DNA from: Kibdelosporangium aridum
GTDB taxonomy: Bacteria > Actinomycetota > Actinomycetes > Mycobacteriales > Pseudonocardiaceae
Assembly (NCBI RefSeq): GCF_900176515.1
Contig: NZ_FWXV01000002.1
Coordinates: 806,001-870,000, forward strand
DNA: 64,000 bases
Reading direction: 5' to 3'
The notes under the pieces: model-generated
What the model saw: only the letters and a program-made list of their open reading frames with translations
Databases searched by the model: none
Told to the model about the DNA's origin: nothing
Made by a program: the position numbers and the translations under genes
Part shown: positions 45,549 to 54,849 of the stretch, piece after piece
Layout of the letters: the number at the start of each line of letters is the position of its first letter
Numbering within the stretch: position 1 is the first letter of the stretch

Positions 45549-46520
45549 TCAACTACGGCTCTCGGGGCCGGACAGCACACCGGCGCCGAGGTCGAGCAGT
45601 TCCGCGGCCAAGTCACGGCCAAGCTGCTCGGCAGCGGTCAGGTCACCAGTGGCCGAGGCGCGAAGCAGATCGACGACGACGGGGTTGCCGTCCTCGTCCT
45701 TCGCGTAAACCGCGGCGACGCCACGCAACGACAGGCGCATCACTACGCGCCCGTCGTCGTCGAGGTCCTCCACGACATCGGCCAGTGCGCCAACGGGCGC
45801 GTTGCATCCGGCTTCGAGCTTGGCCAGCATGGCCCGCTCAGCGGCTACAGCAGCCCTGGTGGCTTGATCGTCCACAATGGAGCGAAGAAGGTGTTCGACG
45901 TCAACGTCGTCGACACGGCACTCGACCGCGAGCGCACCCTGCGCGGGCGCGGGCAGCATCTGGATCGGCTCGAGCACCTCGGTGATCACGTCGAGGCGGC
46001 CGAGCCTGGAAAGACCCGCCTTGGCAAGGACGACCGCATCCAGTTCGCCGTCGGTGACCTTGCGCACCCGAGTGTCCACATTGCCCCGCAGGCCGACGAT
46101 TCGCAGCCCGAGGCCCAGCGCTTCCAGCTGGGCAGCCCGGCGCGGGGAACCCGTGCCCACGGTCGATCCGGGCGGCAGCTCTCCGAGCGTCAACCCGTCC
46201 CGCGCCACCAACGCGTCCCGCGGATCCTCGCGCTGCGGCACGGCCGCGAGTGCGAGCCGAGAGTCCGGCGCGGTGGGCAAGTCCTTGTAGGAGTGGACGG
46301 CGACGTCCACTTCGTCGTCGGCGAGCGCGTCGCGCAGGGCGGACGTGAACACGCCGACACCGATCTCCGCGATCGGCTTGTCCGACCGGTCACCGGGCGT
46401 CGACACGGTGACGATCTCGACGTGCACGTCGCCATCACGCTCAAGCGCGTCGGCGACCATACGGGTCTGCGTCAACGCCAATGCGCTGCCGCGGGTCCCG
46501 ATCCTGATGGTCCGCTTCAT
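45549..46520 (-). CDS. hemC: hydroxymethylbilane synthase
   Basis: 323 aa. Dipyrromethane-cofactor Cys239 in [11 protein letters not shown], catalytic Asp80 in YKDLPTA, and [11 protein letters not shown]. Polymerises four porphobilinogens. ATG lies one base after the hemA stop. The reading frame stays open 150 codons upstream, through hemA in another frame. Confidence 0.96.
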   Translation of the reverse strand: MKRTIRIGTRGSALALTQTRMVADALERDGDVHVEIVTVSTPGDRSDKPIAEIGVGVFTSALRDALADDEVDVAVHSYKDLPTAPDSRLALAAVPQREDPRDALVARDGLTLGELPPGSTVGTGSPRRAAQLEALGLGLRIVGLRGNVDTRVRKVTDGELDAVVLAKAGLSRLGRLDVITEVLEPIQMLPAPAQGALAVECRVDDVDVEHLLRSIVDDQATRAAVAAERAMLAKLEAGCNAPVGALADVVEDLDDDGRVVMRLSLRGVAAVYAKDEDGNPVVVDLLRASATGDLTAAEQLGRDLAAELLDLGAGVLSGPESRS

Positions 46521-46521
46521 C

Positions 46522-47826
46522 TCAGAGTTCACCGTCCACATGGGACTTCGTGATCGCGTCCGGCTTCGCCGGGTCGAGTGCGAACAGCTCGCGCAGCGCG
46601 TCGGCGTAACCGGCGCCAGCGGGGTTCGCGGCGAGCTGCTTGACCCGCACGGTCGGGGTGTGCAGCAGCTTGTCCACAACACGTCGGACCGTGCGGGCGA
46701 GCTCATCACGCACCGCACCGTCCAAATCGGGCAGCTTCGAGTCGAGCCGGAGCAGTTCGGAGTCGACCACTTCGGCGGCACGGCGACGCAACGCCGTGAC
46801 AGTCGGAGTGACCTCCGCGGACCGCTGCGCGGCAAGGTACGCCTGGACTTCCTCCGCGACGATGCGCGCGGCCCACGCGGCACCCTGGCCGCTCGGCGCG
46901 TCGGCAAGACGCCGCTGCAGGCTTTCCAAGTCGACGACCGTGACATCGGCGATGTCACCGACGCCATGCTCGACATCACGCGGCAGGCCGAGGTCGCAGA
47001 TGACCAAAGGCTTGTCGCGCTTGAGAATGTGGGCCTGGCGAATGACCGCGGTCACCGCGCCCGTGCACGAGACGACAACATCCGCGTCGGCGATGTGCCG
47101 CTCAAGGTTCTCAAGCCCCACAGCGGTCGCCGGGATGCCGTCATCGACGAGGGTGTTCGCCAGCCGGGAACCGTTGGCACGCGAACGGTTCGCGATGACG
47201 ACTTCGCCGATTTCCACACGCTTGAGCGCGGCGACGGACAGGCCGCCCATCGAACCGGCGCCGACGACGAGCGCTTTCCGCCCGGCGAGACCGTTCAGCA
47301 CGCTTTCCGCGTCCGACAAGGCTTCCGAGACGACCGAGCCACCGGCCTGGTCGAGATCGGTCTCCGAGTGGGCCCGCTTGCCGACGCGCAAAGCCTTCTG
47401 CGTCAACTCATGCAGAACGCGGCCGACAGTTCCTTGTTCGCGCGCGATGTTGTACGACGAGCGCACCTGGCCGAGGATCTGCGCCTCGCCGACGACCATC
47501 GAGTCAAGACCCGCGGCGACGGTGAAAAGGTGCTCGACGGCAGCGCCCGCGTAGTGCACGTACAAGTGGCGGTACAGCGAAGCCGTCGGCTGACCGGAGT
47601 GCCGGGACAGCACGTCGACGACATCGGACAGGCCACCGTGGAACGCCTCGACGACGGCGTAGATCTCGACCCGGTTGCAGGTCGAGACGAGGATCGCCTC
47701 GGAGATGTTCGCGCACTGCAGCAGGTCGGCGAGCACCTTGTCGGTCTTCTCGGCGGGTACTGCCACCCGCTCGAGCAGGTCGACGTCCGCGGTGCGATGG
47801 GAAAGCCCAACCGCGAGGACACTCAT
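46522..47826 (-). CDS. hemA: glutamyl-tRNA reductase
   Basis: 434 aa; first committed step of the C5 pathway. Catalytic Cys50 in [24 protein letters not shown], and NADPH motif [12 protein letters not shown]-terminal dimerisation helices present. ATG overlaps the rex stop (ATGA), so it is coupled to Rex translation. Confidence 0.97.
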   Translation of the reverse strand: MSVLAVGLSHRTADVDLLERVAVPAEKTDKVLADLLQCANISEAILVSTCNRVEIYAVVEAFHGGLSDVVDVLSRHSGQPTASLYRHLYVHYAGAAVEHLFTVAAGLDSMVVGEAQILGQVRSSYNIAREQGTVGRVLHELTQKALRVGKRAHSETDLDQAGGSVVSEALSDAESVLNGLAGRKALVVGAGSMGGLSVAALKRVEIGEVVIANRSRANGSRLANTLVDDGIPATAVGLENLERHIADADVVVSCTGAVTAVIRQAHILKRDKPLVICDLGLPRDVEHGVGDIADVTVVDLESLQRRLADAPSGQGAAWAARIVAEEVQAYLAAQRSAEVTPTVTALRRRAAEVVDSELLRLDSKLPDLDGAVRDELARTVRRVVDKLLHTPTVRVKQLAANPAGAGYADALRELFALDPAKPDAITKSHVDGEL

Positions 47827-48611
47827 CGGCCGATCACCACCCCGTCGACATCGCCCAATGCCGACCCGTTGACGTTCATGCTGTCCGCCCTGCGCGCGAC
47901 GTGGAACGACAAGATCTGAAGTTCGACCGCGAGGTCGACCTTGCGGACCTCGACGTGGTCGGGAACCTGGAGCACGACGGGTGCGAAGTTCACGATGCTC
48001 GCGACACCCCCGGCGACCAGACGGTCACATACGGCCTGCGCGGCCGCGGGCGGCGTGGCGATCACGCCGATGGAGATCTCCCGCTCGGCGCAGACCTTGG
48101 GGATGTCGTCGATGTGGCTGACCGGGAGGCCGCCGACGGGCACCCCGACGAGATCGGGGTCGACGTCGAAGAGCGCGGCCACTGGGAACCCCCTGCTCGG
48201 GAACCCGCCGTAGTTGGCGAGGGCATGTCCGAGGTTACCGATTCCGACCACCGCGACGCTGTGGCTGCGGGTGAGGCCCAAGATCCGTTCGATCTGGTCG
48301 ACGAGGACGCTGACCTCGTAACCGACGCCACGCGTGCCGTAGGAACCGATGTAGGAAAGGTCCTTGCGCAGCTTGGCGGAGTTCACACCAGCAGCGGCGG
48401 CGAGCTCTTCGGAGGAAAGGGTGACGATGCCCTGCTCGGCCATTCCGGAGAGAACACGGAGATAAACCGCGAGCCGGGCGACGGCCGCCTCAGGGATGGC
48501 ACGCGCCCGCTGCATGGGGGTGTCTGAGACAGGCGGGATCGGCATGGTGACTTCGGCTGCGTTGGGTGCAGCTTCCCGGTCACCGCCACGATGCCCACGC
48601 GCTGCCGCCAC
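47823..48611 (-). CDS. rex: redox-sensing transcriptional repressor Rex
   Basis: 262 aa. N-terminal winged helix (residues about 35-100) with [34 protein letters not shown], then Rossmann domain [14 protein letters not shown] and the C-terminal swapped helix [14 protein letters not shown]. Rex leaves DNA when NADH/NAD+ rises. GTG 48611 has GAGGAG seven bases upstream. A Rex-type operator 87 bp upstream predicts autoregulation of rex-hemA-hemC-hemD-hemB. Confidence 0.96.
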   Translation of the reverse strand: MAAARGHRGGDREAAPNAAEVTMPIPPVSDTPMQRARAIPEAAVARLAVYLRVLSGMAEQGIVTLSSEELAAAAGVNSAKLRKDLSYIGSYGTRGVGYEVSVLVDQIERILGLTRSHSVAVVGIGNLGHALANYGGFPSRGFPVAALFDVDPDLVGVPVGGLPVSHIDDIPKVCAEREISIGVIATPPAAAQAVCDRLVAGGVASIVNFAPVVLQVPDHVEVRKVDLAVELQILSFHVARRADSMNVNGSALGDVDGVVIGR

Positions 48612-48697
48612 GCTGCTACTCCTCACCGAAACCCGGACTGTTCGCACGACCACCGGAGACTGGAAGGCGTCCGGCGTGATGTGCTTACGGTAGCCAT

Positions 48698-48715
48698 TTG
48701 TGAACGAATGCACAA
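48698..48715. promoter_or_regulatory. Rex operator of the rex-hem operon
   Basis: TTGTGAA-CGAA-TGCACAA, one mismatch from the consensus. In S. coelicolor rex-hemACD is autoregulated through the same kind of site. Confidence 0.8.
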
Positions 48716-48734
48716 AGTGGCTGGAACTGGGCTT

Positions 48735-48754
48735 GACGCGGTTCACACCGCGTC
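48735..48754. repeat. perfect inverted repeat upstream of the rex operator
   Basis: GACGCGGT and ACCGCGTC around TCAC, 20 bp beyond the Rex site. It may bind a second regulator of haem synthesis. Confidence 0.45.
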
Positions 48755-49270
48755 CCGCAGACAAGCGGCCCAGGGACCTCATTGGATGAGCATCCCCCGG
48801 CCAAGCCGTCCGCGGAATGTGACATGAGGGACTCTTAAGGGCAACTCGCCATCGCATGCATCCGCCCAGGGTTCGGTGACAGTGTTGTGGCCTCGATGTG
48901 GCATCGGAATCATCCCGAACCAACCCCGCCGCATCCGGACAGTCGAACACCTCGCGGGCCGCTTTGGAGGGGTGTGACGCGGCCGCGACCAAGCCCGCGC
49001 GCCCGATGCGACGGCGTCCCGCGACCAAGCTCGAAAAATGCCCCACGCCACCATCCCCCGACCAACCAAAGAACCCGCAGCTCCAAGCCCATTTCCGCGA
49101 AGAGATGCGCCCCCAGCGCAGCCCCCACCACTCCCGGGGGCTCCCCGCTTGCCAGTCTACCGGGGGTGGGGGGTGAGCTGGGGGTTCGCAAGGGTGATGG
49201 CCGCGCGAACGGTCCTTTCGCTCGAAGTTCACTCGGGTGGGTGGCTGCCGGGGACGGCGGTCGGTGCAGG
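48755..49270. other. gene-free stretch upstream of the rex promoter
   Basis: About 515 bp between the rex promoter and the end of the molybdopterin enzyme gene. Short frames on both strands exist but show no conserved motif, ribosome site or coherent codon bias. The motif CGACCAAGCYCG occurs twice (near 48986 and 49022). I see nothing else. Confidence 0.5.
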
Positions 49271-50776
49271 TCAGCGCACGCTGATGGTCACCGTGTGCCA
49301 GCCGGTCGCGCCGTCCGGGACGGGGTCGGCGATCACATCGGTCTGCGTGTAGCCCGTTTGATCCGTCGCACGGCATTGGAGCGTGTGCTCGCCCGGCGCC
49401 AGCTCCAGGTCTGCTTCCCACATTCGCCACGTGTCCAGGCTCACCTCCGTGGCCAGCCGCGCAGGTATCCATTCCCGCCCGTCGGCACGGACTTCGACCT
49501 TCGCGATGCCGCGGGTCTGCGCCCACGCGACTCCGCCGACGGTCACCTTGCCCGCTTGCGCCGAGCCGCGTGGGGTGTCGATGCGGGATTGGGTCTTGAT
49601 CGGGCCACGTGCGGCCCAGCCCCGTTCGAGCCAGTACGCCTGTTTGTCGGCGAAGGTGGTGAACTCGATGTCGACGACCCATTTCGTGGCCGAGACGTAC
49701 CCGTAGAGGCCAGGAACCACCATCCTGGCGGGGAAGCCGTGCTCGACGGGCAGCGGTTCGCCGTTCATGCCGATCGCGAGCAGGCCGCGGTCGAGGATGT
49801 CGGCGACCGGTGTGCCGCAAGTCCAGCCGTCGGCGCTGGTGGAGAAGAGCTGATCGGATCCGGGTTTCACGCCTGCGTCGGCGAGGATCTCCTTGAGTGG
49901 CACGCCGATGAAGTTCGACGTGGAGATCAGGTCACCGCCGATCTCGTTGGACACGCAGGTCAGCGTCACCGTGCGTTCGACCAACGGCAAGCGCCGGATG
50001 TCCTCGTAGCGCAGGGTCAGTTCCTTGTCGACGGCGCCGTGGATGCGCAGCACCCAGTCCTCCGCGCGCACCTTCGGCACGCTCAGCGCGGTGTCGATCC
50101 GGTAGAAGTCCCGGTTGGACGTCAAAAACCGTGTCGTACGAGGAACAAAGTCAGCGCCAGCCGGGATCTGCGGCGCGGGCTGTGCCGGGGTCAGCTGGCC
50201 GATCGCGGCGCGTGAGCCCTCGACATCGGTACGGCTGCCGAGCAGTTGCCCACCTAGTCCGGCAACACCGATGCCCGCGACCACACCTGCCGAAGCTTGC
50301 AGGAACTTGCGGCGTTCGGCCGACTCGATCGGCGGCCGGGACAGCCGATGCATGAGCCGGAAGACGAAGACACCCGCGAACAGGCTCGCCAGCGGCGCGA
50401 GAATCGCCAACTGGCCGAGGTCGGGCCGGATCATCACAGCGATCAAGCCGAGTGCACCGACGACGACTGCCACGACCGTGCCCGGTGCGGGGCTCCGCCG
50501 GGACAGCAGTCCGGCGAGCGCGGCGAACCCGAGCAACACCACGGCCATCCCGATCAGCAGTACGAGTTTGTCCGCTGTGCCGAACGTGGCGATCGCCCAG
50601 TCCTTCACCGGGTCCGGAGTCAGGTCGATCGCTGTGTTGCCGACCGCGAGGAACGGCGACGCGTTGCCGTCGAGCAGCCCGGCGACGAGGTGCCCGGCAG
50701 CCACCGCCGCGACCACGCCGAGGACGCCCGCCCACACCGCGCGCCACGGCGACAGCCTGTTGTCAGAGTTCTCCAC
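49271..50776 (-). CDS. membrane-anchored molybdopterin-dependent oxidoreductase, sulfite oxidase fold
   Basis: 501 aa. Four to five N-terminal helices within residues 10-150, then a sulfite-oxidase-type Mo domain with the metal-ligand Cys in VTLTCVSNEIGG and FPARMVVPGLYGY, and a C-terminal Ig-like dimer domain. The catalytic part lies outside the cell. AGGTG precedes GTG 50776; the frame runs 133 codons further as antisense of the next gene. Substrate (sulfite, methionine sulfoxide or other) is unclear. Confidence 0.88.
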   Translation of the reverse strand: MENSDNRLSPWRAVWAGVLGVVAAVAAGHLVAGLLDGNASPFLAVGNTAIDLTPDPVKDWAIATFGTADKLVLLIGMAVVLLGFAALAGLLSRRSPAPGTVVAVVVGALGLIAVMIRPDLGQLAILAPLASLFAGVFVFRLMHRLSRPPIESAERRKFLQASAGVVAGIGVAGLGGQLLGSRTDVEGSRAAIGQLTPAQPAPQIPAGADFVPRTTRFLTSNRDFYRIDTALSVPKVRAEDWVLRIHGAVDKELTLRYEDIRRLPLVERTVTLTCVSNEIGGDLISTSNFIGVPLKEILADAGVKPGSDQLFSTSADGWTCGTPVADILDRGLLAIGMNGEPLPVEHGFPARMVVPGLYGYVSATKWVVDIEFTTFADKQAYWLERGWAARGPIKTQSRIDTPRGSAQAGKVTVGGVAWAQTRGIAKVEVRADGREWIPARLATEVSLDTWRMWEADLELAPGEHTLQCRATDQTGYTQTDVIADPVPDGATGWHTVTISVR

Positions 50777-50908
50777 AACACCTATTCGACGCCTTCGACC
50801 GCATGGCTCGCATCTGTGAACGACAAGCGGTAAGAAGTCCGTTACGTTCCGGCCCCCTCCGACGACACCAAGCCCGACGACGGTTTGTTTCCGATCAGGG
50901 GGGACCTG

Positions 50909-51352
50909 ATGACCGACGAGGGCAGCCCTACTCCGATACCGCCGATCACATACGTGGTCGACCCGGCTCCACCGCCGCAGGAGGCGCCCTCGCGGAGCCG
51001 CAAGACCTTTGCCCTCTGGACGGTCGCGGTGGTTTTCCTGCTCGCCACAGCGGGGTTCGTGACGTTGTGGGTCCTTGAGCGTGACGACCACAAGGCCACG
51101 GTCGGCCAGCTCGGCACCGCACGAGCGGAACTCGACGGCGTCAAGGCGAAAGTGGCGGGCCTGGAGAAACGCCACGTCGACACCGAGGGCCGGATCAAGA
51201 CAGCCAACGACGAACGCCAGAAGTACGAGGCGGACGCCGCGGCTGCCAAGCCGTGTGCCGAGGCTGGCCGTGAGCTCATAGCCACGTCATCCGACGGGTC
51301 AGACCGGGCGATCGCCGCCGCTGTTCGGCTGATCCGAGCGAGGTGTGAGTAA
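50909..51352 (+). CDS. membrane-anchored coiled-coil protein, paralogue 1 of 3
   Basis: 147 aa. Pro-rich cytoplasmic N-terminus, one helix near 35-57, then LWVLERDDH and a coiled coil to about residue 110. A Cys at AKPCAEAG and one at the very end (RARCE) are shared with both following proteins. GGGGGG precedes ATG 50909. Starts a three-gene unit of relatives. Function unknown. Confidence 0.8.
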   Translation: MTDEGSPTPIPPITYVVDPAPPPQEAPSRSRKTFALWTVAVVFLLATAGFVTLWVLERDDHKATVGQLGTARAELDGVKAKVAGLEKRHVDTEGRIKTANDERQKYEADAAAAKPCAEAGRELIATSSDGSDRAIAAAVRLIRARCE

Positions 51353-51354
51353 GA

Positions 51355-51756
51355 GTGATGACTGAGATGACTCCGCAGAACCCGCCCGCACGCAAGCGGA
51401 TCACTGTTCCACTCGTCGTCCTGGTGCTCTTCGTCCTCGCGGCTGGGACTTTCGGCACGCTGTGGCTGCTTGAGCGGGGTGAGCACAGCAAGGTTTCCGA
51501 GGACCTCACGGTCGTGCGCACCGAGATCGACGGTGTCAAAGCCAAGTTGAGTGAGGCCGAGAAGAAGCAGGCCGACTTGGACAAGCAGGTCACCGAGGCG
51601 GGCAACGCCAGGCGAACGGCCGAGACCACAGCCTGGGCCAACCAGGACTGCGCCAAGGCGACAAAGGAAATGAACGCGGCGGCGCTTGCGCGGAACCTCC
51701 AGCTGTTCGAGGAAAAGTTCGACACCGCGTGGTTCCACTGTGGAGGCGAAGGCTGA
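51355..51756 (+). CDS. membrane-anchored coiled-coil protein, paralogue 2 of 3
   Basis: 133 aa. Helix near 17-38, then LWLLERGEH and coiled coil EIDGVKAKLSEAEKKQADLDKQ-type heptads. The Cys pair is NQDCAKAT and FHCGGEG. Start GTG 51355 or ATG 51358, two bases after the preceding stop. It shares the DGVKAK block with paralogue 1. Confidence 0.8.
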   Translation: MMTEMTPQNPPARKRITVPLVVLVLFVLAAGTFGTLWLLERGEHSKVSEDLTVVRTEIDGVKAKLSEAEKKQADLDKQVTEAGNARRTAETTAWANQDCAKATKEMNAAALARNLQLFEEKFDTAWFHCGGEG

Positions 51757-52349
51757 TGACCGACAACAACACACCGGACGCCCAACAACCTGACGAGCAG
51801 CCCGCGCTGCCGCCGTTGACGATCACGCCACCGCAGAACATCGCCGCGCCAAGCGATGCCGCGTGGCAGCCGCTGCCGGGCGACCAGGTCCCAGCTGCGG
51901 TGCTGCCGCAAAGTCCTTACGCGGCAACGACTCCGCAGACGCCGCCGCAAGGCATGCCGGTCCAGCACCCGAGCGGGCCGCTGCCGATGGCGGCTTACCC
52001 GGCGCCTGCGCCGCGCAAGCCGCGGAACAAGCCAGCGATGGTGATGACCGCCTTGGCCATCGTGTTCTTGCTTGCCGCAGGCGCGTTCGGCGCGCTGTGG
52101 CTGGTCGAACAAGGCGATCACAAGGGCACGAACAGCGAGCTGCAGACCGTTCGGAGCAACCTGTCCAAGACCACGAAGCAATTGGAGGACACGGAGAAGG
52201 AGCGGGCCAGCGCGGTGACGGACAAGCAACGCGCCGAGCAGAGCTCCGCCGCGACCAAACCATGCCTCGACGCCGCGAAGGCCACCATCCGGGCCCTCAC
52301 CGAGGACGAGTTCAGGAAGAACTTCCAGGAGATGGTCAAGCAGTGCTGA
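51756..52349 (+). CDS. membrane-anchored coiled-coil protein, paralogue 3 of 3
   Basis: 197 aa. Longer Pro/Gln-rich cytoplasmic N-terminus (about 90 residues), helix near 94-115, then LWLVEQGDH, coiled coil, and Cys pair TKPCLDAA and VKQC at the C-terminus. ATG overlaps the preceding stop (TGATG). Its end overlaps the convergent glutaredoxin-like gene by 14 bases. Confidence 0.8.
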   Translation: MTDNNTPDAQQPDEQPALPPLTITPPQNIAAPSDAAWQPLPGDQVPAAVLPQSPYAATTPQTPPQGMPVQHPSGPLPMAAYPAPAPRKPRNKPAMVMTALAIVFLLAAGAFGALWLVEQGDHKGTNSELQTVRSNLSKTTKQLEDTEKERASAVTDKQRAEQSSAATKPCLDAAKATIRALTEDEFRKNFQEMVKQC

Positions 52350-52575
52350 GGGCCGCGCGCAAGCGCGGCTCTTCAACCTTCCAGTAACCGTGTTCCCTGT
52401 CGTCGATCAGGATGACGGGGACCCGGTCGCCGTATTCGGCGCGCAGTTCCGGGTCGGCGTCGACATCCTCGGCCGACCAGGAAACGCCGAGATCGCCGCA
52501 GATCCGTGCGATGTCGGCCTCGGCGACCTCACATGCGTGACAGCCTGCCCTGGTCATTACGGTCACATGAGCCAC
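52336..52575 (-). CDS. glutaredoxin-like protein
   Basis: 79 aa with redox motif AGCHACEVAEAD and the cis-Pro loop DRVPVILIDD. It corresponds to Rv0508 upstream of hemA in M. tuberculosis. GTG 52575 is chosen because TACCGT stands seven bases upstream (leaderless); GTG 52584 is the longer option. May be a reductase of membrane or haem-pathway thiols. Confidence 0.88.
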   Translation of the reverse strand: MAHVTVMTRAGCHACEVAEADIARICGDLGVSWSAEDVDADPELRAEYGDRVPVILIDDREHGYWKVEEPRLRAALSTA

Positions 52576-52582
52576 GGCTATC

Positions 52583-52588
52583 ACGGTA
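52583..52588 (-). promoter_or_regulatory. -10 element of the glutaredoxin-like gene, leaderless
   Basis: TACCGT seven bases before GTG 52575 on the minus strand. If correct, the longer GTG at 52584 cannot be translated from this promoter. Confidence 0.5.
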
Positions 52589-52593
52589 TCCGG

Positions 52594-54024
52594 CTAGCGC
52601 AGCGACGCGCGCCGCAGCTTGCCGGTGATGGAGTGCGGCAGCGTGGTGACGAACTCGACGGGCCCGGGAACCTTGAACTTCGCCAACCGCGCGGCGCAGT
52701 GCTCGCGGACCTGATCCTCCGTCAGTTCGGCGCCGTCACGCAGTACGACCACGGCCTTGACCCGCTCGCCTGTGCGCTCGTCGGGCACACCGACGGCGGC
52801 CGCCTCGGCGATCTCGGTCAGTTCGACCAGGACCTGCTCGACCTCATGCGGGTACACGTTGAAGCCGTTCACGATGATCAGGTCGTTGGCGCGGTCGACC
52901 AGGTGCAGGTCGCCGTCGTCGTCCAGGTAGCCGACGTCGCCAGTGCGGAACCACCCTTCGGCGTCCGGACCGTGCGCGCCGTCCGGCCAGTAACCGCTGA
53001 ACAGGTTGGCGCCACGGACAGACACAACGCCCGCATCGTCTTCGCCGTCCTCGTCGCCGCCGGGCGTTCCGTCGCTGTCGACGAGCCGGAGCTCCACACC
53101 AGGGATCGGACGGCCGACCGAACCGGGCTTCGCGACGCCGCCGACCAGCGTCCACGTCAACACGGGACCGGTCTCGGTCAAGCCGTAGCCCTCGTAGATG
53201 TTGAGGCCGGTGGCTCGGTACATGGCCTGGAGCACACTGGGTTCAAGGGGCGCGGCACCGGAAGTGAGCAGCCGCAACGTCGCCAGCGACGTCGCCAGCC
53301 GCTCCGCTGGGACCTGCGCGAACGCCTGGTACATCGGCGGCACGCCGACGATCACGGTGATCCGGAAGTCCTCGCAGAGCTGCAGCGCGGGCTCGACGCT
53401 GAAGTGGTCCATCAGCACCGCGCTCGCGGCCGTCGAGGCGACCTGGAAGAGCCCCGGGCCGAGGCCGTACGCATGGAAGAGCGGTACGGCGAGCAGAACC
53501 CGGTCGGTCGAGGTGACCGGCGCGGGCTTCAAAGCGGCGCACTGCTCGACATTCGCCAGCAGCGCCCGATGCGACAACATCACGCCTCGTGGCGTGCCCG
53601 CGGTGCCAGAGGTGTAGCAAAGCAGCGCGATGTCCTCACCGCCCGGCGCGCCCCGGACAGCCTCAGCGGAAGCGTCCAGGTCAGGCGCCTGATCGGTGAC
53701 GACCTTGGGCTTGCTGTCGTCAAGGACGCGATCGCGTTCGCGGTCCGGCAGTTCGACGGCCATCGGTACCGCGGTCGCACCGGCCCGCAGCGCGCCGAAC
53801 AGCGCGATCACGAACCCGATCCCGGTCGGCAGCTGGATGGCCACGCGATCACCGGGCTGAATGCCCGCGTCCAGCAGCCTGCGAGCCTCGGCGTTGACCG
53901 CGTTGTCCAGCTTTGCCCAGCTCACGGCGTTGTCGCTGGTCGCTTCGGCGAACGCAAGATGGTCCGGTGCCTTCTCGGCCGCGTTGGCGACCAGGTCGGA
54001 CACATTGCGCGGCGCCTCAGGCAT
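52594..54024 (-). CDS. acyl-CoA synthetase (ANL superfamily)
   Basis: 476 aa. P-loop CYTSGTAGTPRGVMLSH, GYGLTETGPVL, DGW-type hinge EGWFRTGDVGYLD and catalytic Lys in SITGKLRR. Fatty-acyl CoA or AMP ligase, probably cytoplasmic. GAGG lies five bases before the ATG. It stands between the glutaredoxin-like gene and bldN-like gene; substrate chain length is unknown. Confidence 0.9.
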   Translation of the reverse strand: MPEAPRNVSDLVANAAEKAPDHLAFAEATSDNAVSWAKLDNAVNAEARRLLDAGIQPGDRVAIQLPTGIGFVIALFGALRAGATAVPMAVELPDRERDRVLDDSKPKVVTDQAPDLDASAEAVRGAPGGEDIALLCYTSGTAGTPRGVMLSHRALLANVEQCAALKPAPVTSTDRVLLAVPLFHAYGLGPGLFQVASTAASAVLMDHFSVEPALQLCEDFRITVIVGVPPMYQAFAQVPAERLATSLATLRLLTSGAAPLEPSVLQAMYRATGLNIYEGYGLTETGPVLTWTLVGGVAKPGSVGRPIPGVELRLVDSDGTPGGDEDGEDDAGVVSVRGANLFSGYWPDGAHGPDAEGWFRTGDVGYLDDDGDLHLVDRANDLIIVNGFNVYPHEVEQVLVELTEIAEAAAVGVPDERTGERVKAVVVLRDGAELTEDQVREHCAARLAKFKVPGPVEFVTTLPHSITGKLRRASLR

Positions 54025-54220
54025 GCGAACCTCACTTCATCTATCGGGGCCATCTCGCGACACGCAGTGTGGCATGCCCCACTCGCGTCACGCAGGTGCT
54101 CTTATCGTGTCTCATCCTCATACTTCGACCCGCTACCTACTTTGCAGTAACAACACGTATGCTGCGTTACGGCTCTGGTGCGGCGGTGCGGTCGCCCAGG
54201 GAACCGACGAGGGAGTACCG

Positions 54221-54847
54221 ATGCCTTCACCGTCGTGGCAGGCGCGTTCAAGCGCCGAGACACGGCCGGAGACCGGCTCGGAACACGAGCCGGACGCCGA
54301 GCACCGCCAGGCGTGGGACCTGGTGCACAGTGCTCAGCGCGGCGACACCTCGGCATTCGGCAAGCTCTATGGGCGTTATGTCGACGTTGTCTACCGTTAT
54401 GTCCTGATCCGCGTCGGCGACAAGGAACTCGCTGAGGACGTCACCAGCGAGACCTTCCTCAGGGCACTACGCCGCATCACGTCGGTCACGTACCAAGGCC
54501 GCGACGTCGGCGCCTGGCTGGTCACCATCGCCCGAAACCTGGTGCTCGACCACGTCAAGTCGAGCCGCTTTCGTCTCGAAGTGCCCAAAGCCGAAGTCGA
54601 CGACGGCCGGACGGTTCAGGCAGGCCCGGAGCAGCAGGTGCTGTCGAAGATCACGAACGCCGAGTTGCTCAAGTGCATCGAGCAGTTGGGGGACGACCAA
54701 CGCGAGTGCATCGCTTTGCGTTTCCTGCAAGGCCTCTCGGTCGCGGAGACCGCGGAACTGATGCACCGCAACGAGGGGGCGATCAAAGCCCTGCAGCACC
54801 GTGCCGTGCGCAGGCTCGCTCAACTCTTGCCGAGGGGACTTCGGTAA
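54221..54847 (+). CDS. bldN: ECF sigma factor, BldN-like
   Basis: 208 aa. Sigma2 (FGKLYGRYVDVVYRYVLIRVGDKELAEDVTSETFLRALRR pattern, residues about 48-90) and sigma4 (LGDDQRECIALRFLQGLSVAETAELM...ALQHRAVRRL). N-terminal extension is about 35 residues, shorter than the S. coelicolor pro-sequence. The DUF5667 anti-sigma-like gene 1 kb away and its BldN-type promoter support the name. GAGGGAG precedes ATG 54221. In Streptomyces BldN drives chaplin and rodlin genes. Confidence 0.82.
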   Translation: MPSPSWQARSSAETRPETGSEHEPDAEHRQAWDLVHSAQRGDTSAFGKLYGRYVDVVYRYVLIRVGDKELAEDVTSETFLRALRRITSVTYQGRDVGAWLVTIARNLVLDHVKSSRFRLEVPKAEVDDGRTVQAGPEQQVLSKITNAELLKCIEQLGDDQRECIALRFLQGLSVAETAELMHRNEGAIKALQHRAVRRLAQLLPRGLR

Positions 54848-54849
54848 CC

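Noticed and set aside
48898-49191. Small genes of about 92 codons on either strand in the rex upstream gap
   Set aside because: No ribosome site, no recognisable motif and low-complexity Pro/Arg/Gly composition.
48612-49820. Extension of rex by 400 codons
   Set aside because: It passes through the operator and promoter; a strong ribosome site marks GTG 48611.
52390-54150. Plus-strand frame of 586 codons
   Set aside because: Antisense to the acyl-CoA synthetase, whose motifs are complete on the minus strand.
54141-54170. BldN-type promoter before the bldN-like gene itself
   Set aside because: CGTTAC is present, but the possible -35 (AGTAAC) is only 13 bases away, too close for this class.
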